The translations under genes and the position numbers were made by a program. The notes below the pieces were generated by a model. That model did not search any database. It had not been told where the DNA came from and saw only the letters and a program-made list of their open reading frames with translations. Below, one piece after another: positions 50,803 through 59,467 of a stretch of DNA of 64,000 nucleotides. The stretch's first letter is position 1; every line of letters starts with the position of its first letter. This stretch comes from Marivita sp003149565 (GTDB taxonomy: Bacteria > Pseudomonadota > Alphaproteobacteria > Rhodobacterales > Rhodobacteraceae), in NCBI RefSeq assembly GCF_965216415.1, contig NZ_CBDCFU010000002.1. One strand, written 5' to 3'.

Positions 50803-52701
50803 GACCATCCCACGCAGTTCACCTATACCGGCAACAATCCCCGTTTCCTTGAACAGTCCTTCTTTGACGGCAATGGCGCACTGAGCATTGCGCTTACCTC
50901 AATTTCGCCGACCGAGGCAGAACTGACTCACACCGTATTTACACAGGCGAATGTGACTGTTGTTTTGCGCGGGCTTGGCTTTACCGCCGATACGGCCGGC
51001 AATTTCACCTCTGGCGTGATCACCTCGATAGAGTTCAACGGTCTCGATATTGAGCAGGGCAGGATCAGTGAAATCAATTGGGACGCCGCCGCATTTCAGG
51101 ACGCGTTGATCGACATTTCGGAACAGTCGAATTTCGCGCCCATGGCCGACCTGTTTAATGCTGCCCCACAAATTTCGGTGGATGCCAGCGCGGCGCTTGG
51201 TGGGTTCGATCAGGAAACCGCCTGGGCGGGCATTCTGCCGTTTGTCACGCGCCCGATCCTCGTCACCGGTTCGCCCTTTGACGATGTTTTCGCCGGCGGC
51301 ATCGGCAATGATTATATCGATGCCGGGACAAGCAACGCCGACGGTGACACCATTGTTGGAAGCTTTGGCAGCGACACGATTGCGTTCAATATCCCGGGGG
51401 GCGCTGACGGGCCGGGCTTTTTCCTTGACTACGACGGGATCGATATCCCGGTCACCTTCGACATCGACGGTGTGACCGACACCGGCACGGTCAGCAGCGC
51501 GACCTTCAGCGATACATTGCTGAAGGTGAACAGCGCCCTGTCGCAATATCTCGGCCTGCAAGGCACGGCTGGCGCGGACAGCTATGACATTCGCCTGAGC
51601 GCTGGGCAGGTTGCAGCGCTCATCGGCGGGCCGGGTGCCGACGTGTATGATGTCGATCCCGGCGCGGGTTTGCCGATCTTCGACTTCCTGTCCAGCGATG
51701 CCACCGCGGGGCTTGATCTCGACTTCACCACTGGTGTTGTTTCGAATGACGGGTTTGGCAATGCCGAACTGATCAGCTTTGCGAGCCTGCCAGACCTGAC
51801 CGTCCTTTTTGGAACAGATCTCAATGACACCGTAAGCGACGGCCCCGGCGCTCAGCTTGTCCGGCTTTATAACGGCGATGATCTGTTTCTGTCTGATCTG
51901 TCGGGCAATGACAGCATCGATGGCGGAAACGGAGATGATCTCGTCCGCTTTGAAACCATACCGCAGGGCGAGATGACCCTCACCTTCAACGGAACGGTCA
52001 CCACGGTGGACGACCGCTCCGATCCGGCCGGTCGTGCAGCCCTTTTGCGGGTGGAAACCATCGAAACCGAAGGTGGCGTACAACTCGAACTCGACAAACA
52101 TGACGGGATCGGGCTGATCTCGGCTGCTGATCTGACCACGCTGACCGAACTTTACATCGCTTATTTCAATCGGGCTGCGGACGCGCTTGGCCTGTCCTTC
52201 TGGGCGACCGCTTTTGCAAAGAACGGGTTTTCCTTCGACGAAATCGCGGATCTGTTCTTTGAACAACCCGAGACTGTCGCACTCTACTCCGGGGTAAGCG
52301 ACGCAGACTTCGTCACCGCCGTCTACAACAATGTCCTCGGCCGCGCGCCGGATCAGGATGGGTTCGATTTCTGGACAGGCCAGCTTGCGGCGGGGACCGT
52401 TACCGAAAGCGGGTTCATTCTTGACCTGCTCGACGGTGCACGAGCCGCCACAGGCTCGCCCGACGACGTGGCCTACATCGAGGCCAAGACCGATATCGGG
52501 CTCTATTTCGCGGTCGTTCAAGGCCAAAGCAACCTCACCGCGGCGAACAACGTCATGGACGCGTTTGATGGCAGCGCAGCCAGCTTGAGCGCCGCGCAGA
52601 CGCTTTCCGACAATGCGCTTGCCGACGCCGTGATCAGCGATACCGAGCTCTTGCTTCCCGTGGTCGGCGTGATCGACAACCCGTTTGCCGATATCGTCTG
52701 A
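50803..52701 (+). CDS. RTX-type Ca-binding repeat protein with C-terminal DUF4214 domain; 5' end missing or unclear
   Basis: A large acidic protein, probably secreted by a type I system. The first usable start in frame is the GTG at 50953 (582 residues), but the frame is open and protein-like from 50803 (DHPTQFTYTGNNPRFLEQSF) with no start codon and a stop (TAG) just before. RTX-like repeats read GGIGNDYIDAG and GGNGDDLVRF. The C-terminal part has DUF4214 units: LYIAYFNRAADALGLSFW and YNNVLGRAPDQDGFDFW. No classic signal peptide. It sits between glnD and murJ, which are usually closer, so it may be an insertion. Confidence 0.75.
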   Translation, partial: DHPTQFTYTGNNPRFLEQSFFDGNGALSIALTSISPTEAELTHTVFTQANVTVVLRGLGFTADTAGNFTSGVITSIEFNGLDIEQGRISEINWDAAAFQDALIDISEQSNFAPMADLFNAAPQISVDASAALGGFDQETAWAGILPFVTRPILVTGSPFDDVFAGGIGNDYIDAGTSNADGDTIVGSFGSDTIAFNIPGGADGPGFFLDYDGIDIPVTFDIDGVTDTGTVSSATFSDTLLKVNSALSQYLGLQGTAGADSYDIRLSAGQVAALIGGPGADVYDVDPGAGLPIFDFLSSDATAGLDLDFTTGVVSNDGFGNAELISFASLPDLTVLFGTDLNDTVSDGPGAQLVRLYNGDDLFLSDLSGNDSIDGGNGDDLVRFETIPQGEMTLTFNGTVTTVDDRSDPAGRAALLRVETIETEGGVQLELDKHDGIGLISAADLTTLTELYIAYFNRAADALGLSFWATAFAKNGFSFDEIADLFFEQPETVALYSGVSDADFVTAVYNNVLGRAPDQDGFDFWTGQLAAGTVTESGFILDLLDGARAATGSPDDVAYIEAKTDIGLYFAVVQGQSNLTAANNVMDAFDGSAASLSAAQTLSDNALADAVISDTELLLPVVGVIDNPFADIV

Positions 52702-52826
52702 GACATGACGTGACCGCACCGCGGACCGCCATTCTCCGGCATACGCCTGTCTCGCCTGACGCAAAACGCCCGCCAACACGAAAAGCCCGGTAAGGAAAAG
52801 ACGTGAGACCCAAGACAGATGCCAGA

Positions 52827-53066
52827 TCATCGCGGATCGTACCCATAGGGTTGTTCGGCCTGTCCAACTTCGGCGACCGCTTCCCGCAAACGGTCTTCGT
52901 TGCGCCGGCGTAAATCGCGGTGAATGTCGCGATATCTTCTGTCGGCGCGGGTCGCCTCGAACAAGGCCCGTGCCTCGGTGATAGGTACTAGCCCGGCCAT
53001 CGGACGCCGCCGCCGCCGCCGCAAGATTGCGTATCGCGCTCCGGAATGGCTCACATCGTCCAACAC
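52827..53066 (-). CDS. Possible 79-residue protein, weak support
   Basis: The frame starts MLDDVSHSGA, has six consecutive Arg from a CGG run, then a helix-like charged segment (TEARALFEATRADRRYRDIH and RRNEDRLREAVAEVGQ). It could start at an internal ATG (MAGLVPITEA). No known family, no clear ribosome site. The amphipathic C-terminal half is the only argument for it. Confidence 0.3.
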   Translation of the reverse strand: MLDDVSHSGARYAILRRRRRRPMAGLVPITEARALFEATRADRRYRDIHRDLRRRNEDRLREAVAEVGQAEQPYGYDPR

Positions 53067-53120
53067 TTGTCGCAGATGGGCGCGCGGCGCGTTGCGAGAG
53101 AAACCGCGGTTTTGACCAAA

Positions 53121-53256
53121 CCATACGGAACTTTTGTACGGTTCAGCACCCCGATCCGTACGGGTCCTCTGTTCACACTCTCAAATTTACCCAAACTCCC
53201 GAATTTTGGCTCAAAATCGGTGTAGCACCGTACGGATCGTACGGCTCAACCGTACA
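53121..53256. promoter_or_regulatory. Cluster of six GTACGG-type sites upstream of murJ
   Basis: CCATACGG (53121), TTGTACGG (53134), TCCGTACGG (53155), CCGTACGG (53229), TCGTACGG (53238) and ACCGTACA (53249). Several are the palindrome CCGTACGG or near it. Three lie within 30 bp. The group ends about 62 bp before the murJ start. No known regulator was recognised. Confidence 0.5.
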
Positions 53257-53317
53257 AGAGGCTCTTTTCGCCACAAGATTTCTGCTCTACCCCAACGGTG
53301 ACGCGCAAGGAGTCCCG

Positions 53318-54862
53318 ATGAAACCGATCCGCCTCATATCCGGTGTTCTCACCGTTGGCTTCTGGACTCTGATGAGCCGGATCCTCGGAGTGCTGCGCGA
53401 GGTCATGATCCTCGCCTTCATCGGTCCGGGCCCCGTCATGGACGCCTTTGTCGCGGCTTTCCGCCTTCCCAACATGTTCCGCCGTTTTTTTGCCGAAGGG
53501 GCATTCAACGCGTCCTTTGTTCCGATGTTTTCCAAGCGGTTAGAGACGGACGACGACCCAGTTGGCTTTGCCACCCAGGCTCTCTCGGGCCTGACCTTTG
53601 TCCTCGTGATCCTGAGCGCGCTGGCGATGATCTTTATGCCGGGTCTGGTCTGGCTCATCGCCGGCGGCTTTGCTGGAGACGTCCGGTTCGACCTGACGGT
53701 AGACTATGGCCGGATCGTCTTTCCCTACATCCTGCTGATGTCGCTGACTGCGCTTTTCTCGGGCGTCCTGAACGCCACAGGTCGCTTTGCCGCTGCCGCT
53801 GCGGCACCTGTGTTTCTCAATATTTTCGTTTGCACATCAATGGCTTGGGCCGCATACACCGGAGGAGAGGTGATCCGCTGGCTGATCTGGACCGTGCCGG
53901 TCGCAGGTGTCGCTCAACTCGCCCTGGTCTGGGTCGCGTCTGACCGGGCAGGCATTCGCCTGCGGCCTTCTCGGCCCCGTTGGACGCCAGAGATGAAGCG
54001 GCTTGTCATTGTCGCCATTCCAGCCGCCCTCGCTGGCGGTGTCATGCAGATCAATCTGCTTGTCGGCCAACAGGTAGCCTCGCATTTCGACAAGGCCGTC
54101 GGTTGGCTCTACGCCGCTGACCGCCTCTACCAGTTGCCCCTCGGTGTCGTTGGCATCGCGGTTGGGATTGTGCTCTTGCCAGACCTCTCCCGCCGCCTGA
54201 GCGCGCAAGACGACCAAGGGGCAAAACATGCCTTTTCCCGGGCTGGAGAACTGTCTCTTGCATTGACCATTCCGGCGGCGGTGGCCTTGGTCGTCATCCC
54301 TTTGCCTCTGGTGTCGGTTTTGTTCGAACGCGGCGCAACAGGCCCGGACGATTCCGCCGCGATTGCCGTGGCGGTTGCGATCTATGGGCTGGGCCTTCCC
54401 GCCTTTGTTTTACAGAAGGTTTTGCAGCCTCTCTTCTTTGCCCGCGAAGACACAAAATCCCCGTTCCGCTACGCCGTTTGGTCCATGATTGTGAATGCTG
54501 CGGTGGCAATCGGACTTGCGCCCGTCATCGGCTGGGTCGCGCCCGCCATCGCCACCACATTGGCAGGATGGGTGATGGTATGGATGCTGGCACGCGGCGG
54601 CCGCAAAATGGGCGATGTTGCGCGGTTTGATGACCAATTCCGTCGCCGCATCTGGCGGGTCTGCTTTGCATCGATCACGATGGGCGGTGTCCTTTGGGTG
54701 GGAATGATCTTGCTGGGTCCCGTCCTTGCATTGGCCGGGATACGGTTCATCGCGCTCTTCGCCTTGATAGCCCTTGGAATGGCAAGCTATGCGCTGATCG
54801 GGCAATGGGTCGGAGCGTTCTCGCTTCGAGAGTTCCGCGACGCGTTCAGACGCGGGCGCTAG
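53318..54862 (+). CDS. murJ: Lipid II flippase MurJ
   Basis: Flips lipid-linked peptidoglycan precursor across the inner membrane. The ATG at 53318 (MKPIRLISGVLTVGFWTLMS) has AAGGAG upstream. A 514-residue MOP-superfamily protein with about 14 hydrophobic segments; the opening SRILGVLREVMILAFIGPGP and FRRFFAEGAFNASFVPMF are MurJ hallmarks. The stop overlaps that of the convergent rhomboid-like gene. Confidence 0.95.
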   Translation: MKPIRLISGVLTVGFWTLMSRILGVLREVMILAFIGPGPVMDAFVAAFRLPNMFRRFFAEGAFNASFVPMFSKRLETDDDPVGFATQALSGLTFVLVILSALAMIFMPGLVWLIAGGFAGDVRFDLTVDYGRIVFPYILLMSLTALFSGVLNATGRFAAAAAAPVFLNIFVCTSMAWAAYTGGEVIRWLIWTVPVAGVAQLALVWVASDRAGIRLRPSRPRWTPEMKRLVIVAIPAALAGGVMQINLLVGQQVASHFDKAVGWLYAADRLYQLPLGVVGIAVGIVLLPDLSRRLSAQDDQGAKHAFSRAGELSLALTIPAAVALVVIPLPLVSVLFERGATGPDDSAAIAVAVAIYGLGLPAFVLQKVLQPLFFAREDTKSPFRYAVWSMIVNAAVAIGLAPVIGWVAPAIATTLAGWVMVWMLARGGRKMGDVARFDDQFRRRIWRVCFASITMGGVLWVGMILLGPVLALAGIRFIALFALIALGMASYALIGQWVGAFSLREFRDAFRRGR

Positions 54863-55548
54863 TTTCGCTGACGCAGCTTGTCGACAAGCTTTCCCCAGCC
54901 ACCCGGAACGAGAACGATCGACATCACGAACCCGATGGCAAAACCAGAGAGGTCAGCCACCCATTCGGCATTCGCACCAAAGAGAAGCCCGAAAACCAAT
55001 TGGATGACCAATAGAAATCCAATCAGGGTAAAGGCCCGCACCTGTTGTTCACCAAGCTGTCCCAGACGGACCCAAAGCAGGTAAGTGAAGCCGCCAATCA
55101 AACCGTAGACCGCCGGGAAGGCTCCAATCAGAGGCGTAGAGCTACCCACGATAAGGGCATAAACCAAAGCCCCTCCCGCAGCGGACACAAAAAAGATCAG
55201 CAGCACGGCAAGGCTGCCCATTGCTTCACCCACCATCTTGCCAAGCGCGAGCAACATGACCCCTGCGAACAAAGCATGCGTAAAGCTGGCATGTACGAAC
55301 GGGTACGAGAAAAAGCGCATCACATGCTCGACCGGCCAACGCCCTGCCTCCCGCATCCAGGCGAAAATCTCGGCCGAAAACGCGAAGCGCTCCAATGTGC
55401 CAAGCCGCCAGCCCACGGCTTCGGGTCCCCCCACCAGACCACGCGCGCCAAGAGTGAAAAACACCTCCAGCCCGACGATGACCAGAAAAAGCGCAATCAC
55501 CACGGGTGGCAGCGGGTTCAGCGGGGGTTCGTTATGGGGGTGGGTCAC
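54859..55548 (-). CDS. Rhomboid-family membrane protein lacking both catalytic residues
   Basis: A 229-residue protein with about six or seven hydrophobic segments and rhomboid features: FFSYPFVHASFTHALFAGVM in the first helices. At the catalytic Ser site the usual GxSG reads GAFPAVYGLIGG (about 142-153), with Phe at the Ser position. The His site, usually AHxxGxxxG, reads VADLSGFAIGF, with Asp in place of His. It should therefore not be a protease; it may bind or retain membrane clients, as inactive rhomboids do elsewhere. It lies between murJ and trpS. Confidence 0.82.
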   Translation of the reverse strand: MTHPHNEPPLNPLPPVVIALFLVIVGLEVFFTLGARGLVGGPEAVGWRLGTLERFAFSAEIFAWMREAGRWPVEHVMRFFSYPFVHASFTHALFAGVMLLALGKMVGEAMGSLAVLLIFFVSAAGGALVYALIVGSSTPLIGAFPAVYGLIGGFTYLLWVRLGQLGEQQVRAFTLIGFLLVIQLVFGLLFGANAEWVADLSGFAIGFVMSIVLVPGGWGKLVDKLRQRN

Positions 55549-55625
55549 TGCTCTGGCCCTTGCTTGACGGCACTTGGGGTCATGGGTAAGGCACCGGAAC
55601 CAGTTTTGCCAGATGGAGTTTTGCC

Positions 55626-56660
55626 ATGTCCGAGGGGGTCCAAACCTCTCCCGCGTTCACACCCCGCGTCTTTTCGGGGATCCAGCCCTCCGGGGGGCTG
55701 ACACTGGGCAACTATCTCGGGGCGATCAAACGCTTTGTCGAAAAGCAGGATGAAGATTACGAGACGATCTACTGCATCGTCGATCTGCACGCGATCACCG
55801 CGACCCTGTTCGAGCCCGACGTGCTGCGTCGCCAGACACGGGAATTGACGGCCGGCTATATCGCAGCGGGCCTCGATCCCGCGAAGTCCATACTCTTCAA
55901 CCAGAGCCAGGTCGCCGAGCACACGCAGCTCGCCTGGATTTTCAACTGCGTCGCCCGGATGGGCTGGATGCAGCGCATGACACAGTGGAAGGACAAAGCA
56001 GGCAAGAACCAGCAGAACGCCTCGCTTGGTCTTTTGGCCTATCCCGCACTGATGGCGGCAGACATCCTTCTCTATCACGCGACCCATGTTCCGGTGGGCG
56101 AGGATCAGAAGCAGCATCTGGAACTGACCCGCGACATCGCGATCAAGTTCAACCATGATTACGGCGTGGAGTTCTTCCCGATCACCGAACCGGTGATCGA
56201 AGGCGCAGCAACACGGGTGATGAGCCTGCGCGACGGGTCCAAGAAGATGTCAAAATCCGACCCGTCGGATGCCAGCCGGATCAACCTGACCGATGATGCT
56301 GACGCCATCGCGCAGAAGATCCGCAAGGCCAAAACCGACCCGGACGCGCTGCCGTCCGAAGTCGACGGTCTCGAAAACCGGCCCGAGGCCCGCAATCTCG
56401 TCAACATCTACGCCGCTCTGGCCGACCAATCGGTCGAGGCCGTGCTGCGCGACGTGGGCGGAAAACCGTTCTCGGAATTCAAGCCCATGCTTTCGGAACT
56501 TGCGGTTGCCAAATTGGCCCCGATCTCGACTGAGATGGCGCGGCTGATGCAGCAGCCCGACGAGATCGACGCCATCCTGAACAAAGGCGCGGACCGGGCG
56601 CGGACGATTGCAGCACCGATCCTCAAGCAGACCTACGAGATCGTCGGCATGGTGTCCTGA
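55626..56660 (+). CDS. trpS: Tryptophanyl-tRNA synthetase
   Basis: Charges tRNA-Trp. A 344-residue class Ic synthetase with FSGIQPSGGLTLGNYLGAIK (HIGH-type region), the YCIVDLHAIT and GEDQKQHLELTRDIA motifs, and KKMSKSDPSDAS for KMSKS. Divergent from the rhomboid-like gene. Confidence 0.97.
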   Translation: MSEGVQTSPAFTPRVFSGIQPSGGLTLGNYLGAIKRFVEKQDEDYETIYCIVDLHAITATLFEPDVLRRQTRELTAGYIAAGLDPAKSILFNQSQVAEHTQLAWIFNCVARMGWMQRMTQWKDKAGKNQQNASLGLLAYPALMAADILLYHATHVPVGEDQKQHLELTRDIAIKFNHDYGVEFFPITEPVIEGAATRVMSLRDGSKKMSKSDPSDASRINLTDDADAIAQKIRKAKTDPDALPSEVDGLENRPEARNLVNIYAALADQSVEAVLRDVGGKPFSEFKPMLSELAVAKLAPISTEMARLMQQPDEIDAILNKGADRARTIAAPILKQTYEIVGMVS

Positions 56661-56754
56661 CCCGCGCGCCTGCGCACAAATCTTGCGCGCCCTTCGCTCT
56701 TTCCTGCAAGGGCGCGCAGATATAGCTTGGTCGAAACGGTCGAAAGGACGGACC

Positions 56755-57237
56755 ATGACCAAAGCTCACCCTAAAATGTCCATAGGACATGTTCATCTCA
56801 AGGTGACTGATCTTCACCGCTCTATCGCGTTTTACCGTGATGTGATGGGGCTGGATGTCACGCAGCATTTCGGCGATCAGGCCGCGTTCCTGTCGGCTGG
56901 CGGCTATCATCACCATATCGGCCTGAATACGTGGTTCAGCGAAAACGGACCGCGCGCACCCAAGCGCAGTCCCGGGCTGTTCCATGTGGCGTTTCTCTAC
57001 CCTGACCGCACAGCGCTGGCGCAGGCGTTTCGCATGGTGATTGAAGCCGGGGTCGAGATCGAAGGCGCGGCGGATCATGGCGTCAGCGAAGCCATCTATT
57101 TCAGCGACCCCGATGGGAACGGGGTCGAGATCTACCGCGACCGCCCCGAGGCTGAATGGCCCCGCACTGCGCAGGGCGAGCTGGAGATGGCGAATGCGCC
57201 GCTCGACCTCGACGCTCTGCTGCGCGAAGCCGCCTGA
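56755..57237 (+). CDS. VOC-superfamily (glyoxalase/extradiol dioxygenase-fold) protein
   Basis: A 160-residue metal-site protein. The ATG at 56755 has AAAGGA upstream. HVHLKVTDLHRSIAFYRDVM and YHHHIGLNTW give the first metal ligand and partner His; FHVAFLYPDR and YFSDPDGNGVEIYRDRPEAE give the second half, with the final Glu ligand. Could be a glyoxalase, dioxygenase-like or resistance enzyme; the substrate is unknown. Confidence 0.87.
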   Translation: MTKAHPKMSIGHVHLKVTDLHRSIAFYRDVMGLDVTQHFGDQAAFLSAGGYHHHIGLNTWFSENGPRAPKRSPGLFHVAFLYPDRTALAQAFRMVIEAGVEIEGAADHGVSEAIYFSDPDGNGVEIYRDRPEAEWPRTAQGELEMANAPLDLDALLREAA

Positions 57238-57258
57238 CACGGTCTAGCCGTTGCGCAG

Positions 57259-57307
57259 GGGCAAGCCTATTAGAAATAGGCTTGCCCAAGGTGCTTCAAA
57301 GCACCTT
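57259..57307 (+). terminator. Two abutting hairpins after the VOC gene
   Basis: A 13-bp perfect stem with loop aga (57259-57287; arms GGGCAAGCCTATT and AATAGGCTTGCCC) directly followed by AAGGTGCTTCAAAGCACCTT (57288-57307). A T-poor sequence follows, so termination is not certain. Confidence 0.7.
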
Positions 57308-57375
57308 TCCGCCTCTCCCTCTCTGGACCTTCCCCATTCGCAGACCTAACCTGCGCGGCAATCAAGGAGGGCCAG

Positions 57376-58239
57376 ATGGCAACGGGCACAAATATCCACA
57401 CGTATTTCAACGGCACCTGGCACAATGGCGATGTCGCGGTGATGAACGCCGCGGACCACGGCGCGTGGCTGGGCAGCGGCGTTTTTGACGGCGCGCGGTA
57501 TGTGAACGGTGTGGCCCCTGACCTTCTGGCCCATTGTGAACGGGTCAACCGCTCGGCCGAGGCGCTGATGGTCACGCCGACGGTCAGCGCCGAAGAGATG
57601 GTGCAGATTGTCTGGGACGGGCTGCGCGCCTTTTCTAAAGACACAGCCGTTTATATCCGTCCGATGTACTGGGCGATTGACGGCGACATGACCGCAATCG
57701 TGCCACTGGCAGGCAAGACCGGCTTTGCCATCTGCCTCGAAGAAATCCCGATGGCACCTGAAACGGCCAGTGTGACGCTGGGAAAAACCCGCTTTCGCCG
57801 TCCTGTTCTGGAAGACGCCGTAGTGAATGCCAAGGCCGGTTGTCTCTACCCGAACAACGCACGGATGCTGGCCGAGGTGCGCGCCCGAGGGTTTCAGAAT
57901 GCGTTGGTAACAGACGCGATGGGCAACGTCGCAGAAAGCGCAACCGCCAACGTCTTCATGGTCAAGGATGGAGAGGTCTTCACCCCGATCGCCAACGGAA
58001 CCTTCCTCGCCGGGATCACCCGCGCGCGCCACATCACCAACCTCCGCGCTGATGGCACAACGGTGCATGAAACTGTGCTGAGTTTTGCCGATTTCGAAGC
58101 GGCGGACGAGGTGTTTCTCTCTGGCAACATGAACAAGGTCACTCCTGTGGTCGGGTTTGAAGATACGTCCTATCAGGTCGGTCCCGTGACCCGCCGTGTG
58201 CGCGAAATGTATTGGGACTGGGCGCTGTCTGGTCAGTGA
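57376..58239 (+). CDS. Class IV (branched-chain type) aminotransferase
   Basis: A 287-residue PLP enzyme. HTYFNGTWHNGDVAVMNAAD opens the fold; the PLP lysine is in EDAVVNAKAGCLYPNN; ALVTDAMGNVAESATANVFM and FLAGITRARHI are phosphate-binding parts. Family members transaminate branched-chain amino acids, D-amino acids or 4-amino-4-deoxychorismate. AAGGAGG precedes the ATG at ideal distance. Confidence 0.88.
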   Translation: MATGTNIHTYFNGTWHNGDVAVMNAADHGAWLGSGVFDGARYVNGVAPDLLAHCERVNRSAEALMVTPTVSAEEMVQIVWDGLRAFSKDTAVYIRPMYWAIDGDMTAIVPLAGKTGFAICLEEIPMAPETASVTLGKTRFRRPVLEDAVVNAKAGCLYPNNARMLAEVRARGFQNALVTDAMGNVAESATANVFMVKDGEVFTPIANGTFLAGITRARHITNLRADGTTVHETVLSFADFEAADEVFLSGNMNKVTPVVGFEDTSYQVGPVTRRVREMYWDWALSGQ

Positions 58240-58317
58240 CACCTCTCATGCACCCAGAACCAAGCTCTATTGCACGGGCTCGTCTCCTGCGGCATGATCC
58301 TCTGCGGGAGAACATTT

Positions 58318-58773
58318 ATGCGTAAATTTCTTGTCGTTCTGGATGATAGCCGCGAATGCCTGAACGCCATGCGCTTTGCGGCGATGCGCGCAGCCCACAC
58401 GGGCGGTGGGGTGGAAATTCTGTCCATCATTCCTGCCGACGAGTTCAATCACTGGATCGGCGTTGGGGAAGTCATGCGCGAAGAGGCCCGGGAGCGCATA
58501 CACGCGCATTTCGAGGTTTTCGCAAAGTGGATGCGCGACAAACAAGGGATCGACCCGGAATTGGTGATCCGCGAAGGTGAAGCGGTGAACGAGATCATCG
58601 CACAGGTTCAGGACGACCCGGAAATCGGGGTGCTCGTGCTGGGTGCCAATTCCGGCAAGAAAGGCCCTGGCCCGCTGGTGACACAGCTGACCAAGAATGC
58701 AGGCAGCTTGCCGATCCCGATCACGATTGTGCCGGGTGAATTATCCAAGGAGCGGCTTGAAGCGATCACCTGA
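58318..58773 (+). CDS. Universal stress protein family
   Basis: A 151-residue UspA-fold protein. The ATG at 58318 (MRKFLVVLDDSRECLNAMRF) has GGGAG upstream. The C-terminal part carries VLVLGANSGKKGPGPLVTQL and then IPITIVPG, resembling the ATP-binding G-2X-G-9X-G pattern. Its role is unknown beyond stress response. Confidence 0.85.
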   Translation: MRKFLVVLDDSRECLNAMRFAAMRAAHTGGGVEILSIIPADEFNHWIGVGEVMREEARERIHAHFEVFAKWMRDKQGIDPELVIREGEAVNEIIAQVQDDPEIGVLVLGANSGKKGPGPLVTQLTKNAGSLPIPITIVPGELSKERLEAIT

Positions 58774-58837
58774 CACCCTCGTTTACGTCAGGTTACCCGA
58801 TCCGAACCGTGTCTGCGCCAAGACGTAGGAGGATGAC

Positions 58838-59368
58838 GTGACGGTTTATTCAGGGGTCCGATATCTGCTCTTGCTGCATGCTTTCTGTATCGGTGCCATG
58901 TTGTCTTTTGCGCCGGCGGCAGCCGCCAAGGAAAACGGGCGCATCACACTGTTTCTGGGCGATGAACGTCTGGAACTGCCACTCAGTGCCGGGCATAGTG
59001 ATTGGACGGGGTCGCCGGGCTTTGCGCAGGTCAGCATCCTGACACGGCCCTCAGATGTCAAAACCTGGCAGCGGTTTCAATCGCTCCGTCTGGCCTTTGA
59101 CCTGCTTCGCAGCCGCGCACAGATGCCCGAGATGTCATTACTGCGCCGAACAGGCGATGCAGGCTTCGAGCGTTGGTATGGACGGACGGACAGTGGCGGG
59201 CTGATCGTCACAGTGCAAGACAGGGCCCTGGAAGGCGACCTGCTGCGCGTCAGCGGCAGCTTCGCAGGACGGCTTGGGCAGAGCCCGGATTTCGGTCAAA
59301 CCATCGACTTGTCCGCCCCTATGCCCGTGTCTGGGACTTTTGAGGTGACATTGCTTCCAATTCGTTAA
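58838..59368 (+). CDS. Secreted protein of unknown function
   Basis: A 176-residue protein with a GTG start and AGGAGG five bases upstream. A signal peptide spans about residues 1-31 (LLLLHAFCIGAMLSFAPAAA). The mature part is beta-rich, with a RITLFLGDERLELPL opening and GTFEVTLLPIR at the end. No family was recognised. It lies between a stress protein and an Nfu-type gene. Confidence 0.75.
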   Translation: MTVYSGVRYLLLLHAFCIGAMLSFAPAAAAKENGRITLFLGDERLELPLSAGHSDWTGSPGFAQVSILTRPSDVKTWQRFQSLRLAFDLLRSRAQMPEMSLLRRTGDAGFERWYGRTDSGGLIVTVQDRALEGDLLRVSGSFAGRLGQSPDFGQTIDLSAPMPVSGTFEVTLLPIR

Positions 59369-59388
59369 TGCCTGCCAAATCGCAGGCA
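59369..59388 (+). terminator. Hairpin after the secreted-protein gene
   Basis: TGCCTGC-caaatc-GCAGGCA, a 7-bp stem at the stop region, followed by CATTATTTA rather than a clear T tract. It could end the upstream transcript just before the Nfu-type gene promoter. Confidence 0.5.
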
Positions 59389-59393
59389 CATTA

Positions 59394-59410
59394 TTTAGAA
59401 CGGTTCTAAT
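59394..59410 (+). promoter_or_regulatory. Irr-type iron control element upstream of the Nfu-type gene
   Basis: TTTAGAA-CGG-TTCTAAT matches the alphaproteobacterial Irr/ICE box (TTTAGAA-N3-TTCTAAA, from memory) in all but the last base. It lies 58 bp before the start codon. Irr would be expected to change this gene's expression with iron or heme supply. Confidence 0.65.
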
Positions 59411-59467
59411 CCTTGACGCTGAAACTTCGGCACCGCATATAAAGGGCATCCATCAGGAGGCGCCGCC

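Larger units (their letters stand above)
52702..53317. other. 616-bp gap before murJ
   Basis: It has no well-supported gene. A 79-codon minus-strand frame (52827-53066) begins MLDDVSHSGARYAILRRRRR and has a protein-like composition, but contains a run of CGG triplets and lacks a clear ribosome binding site. The 3' part holds a cluster of GTACGG-type sites upstream of murJ. Confidence 0.6.

Noticed and set aside
52990..53020. CGG/GCC triplet run as a functional repeat
   Set aside because: About five to six triplets in a high-GC genome is within what chance and coding bias produce.
50899..53124. A 741-codon minus-strand open frame opposite the RTX gene
   Set aside because: Composition is that of a shadow, and the plus strand shows RTX and DUF4214 motifs.
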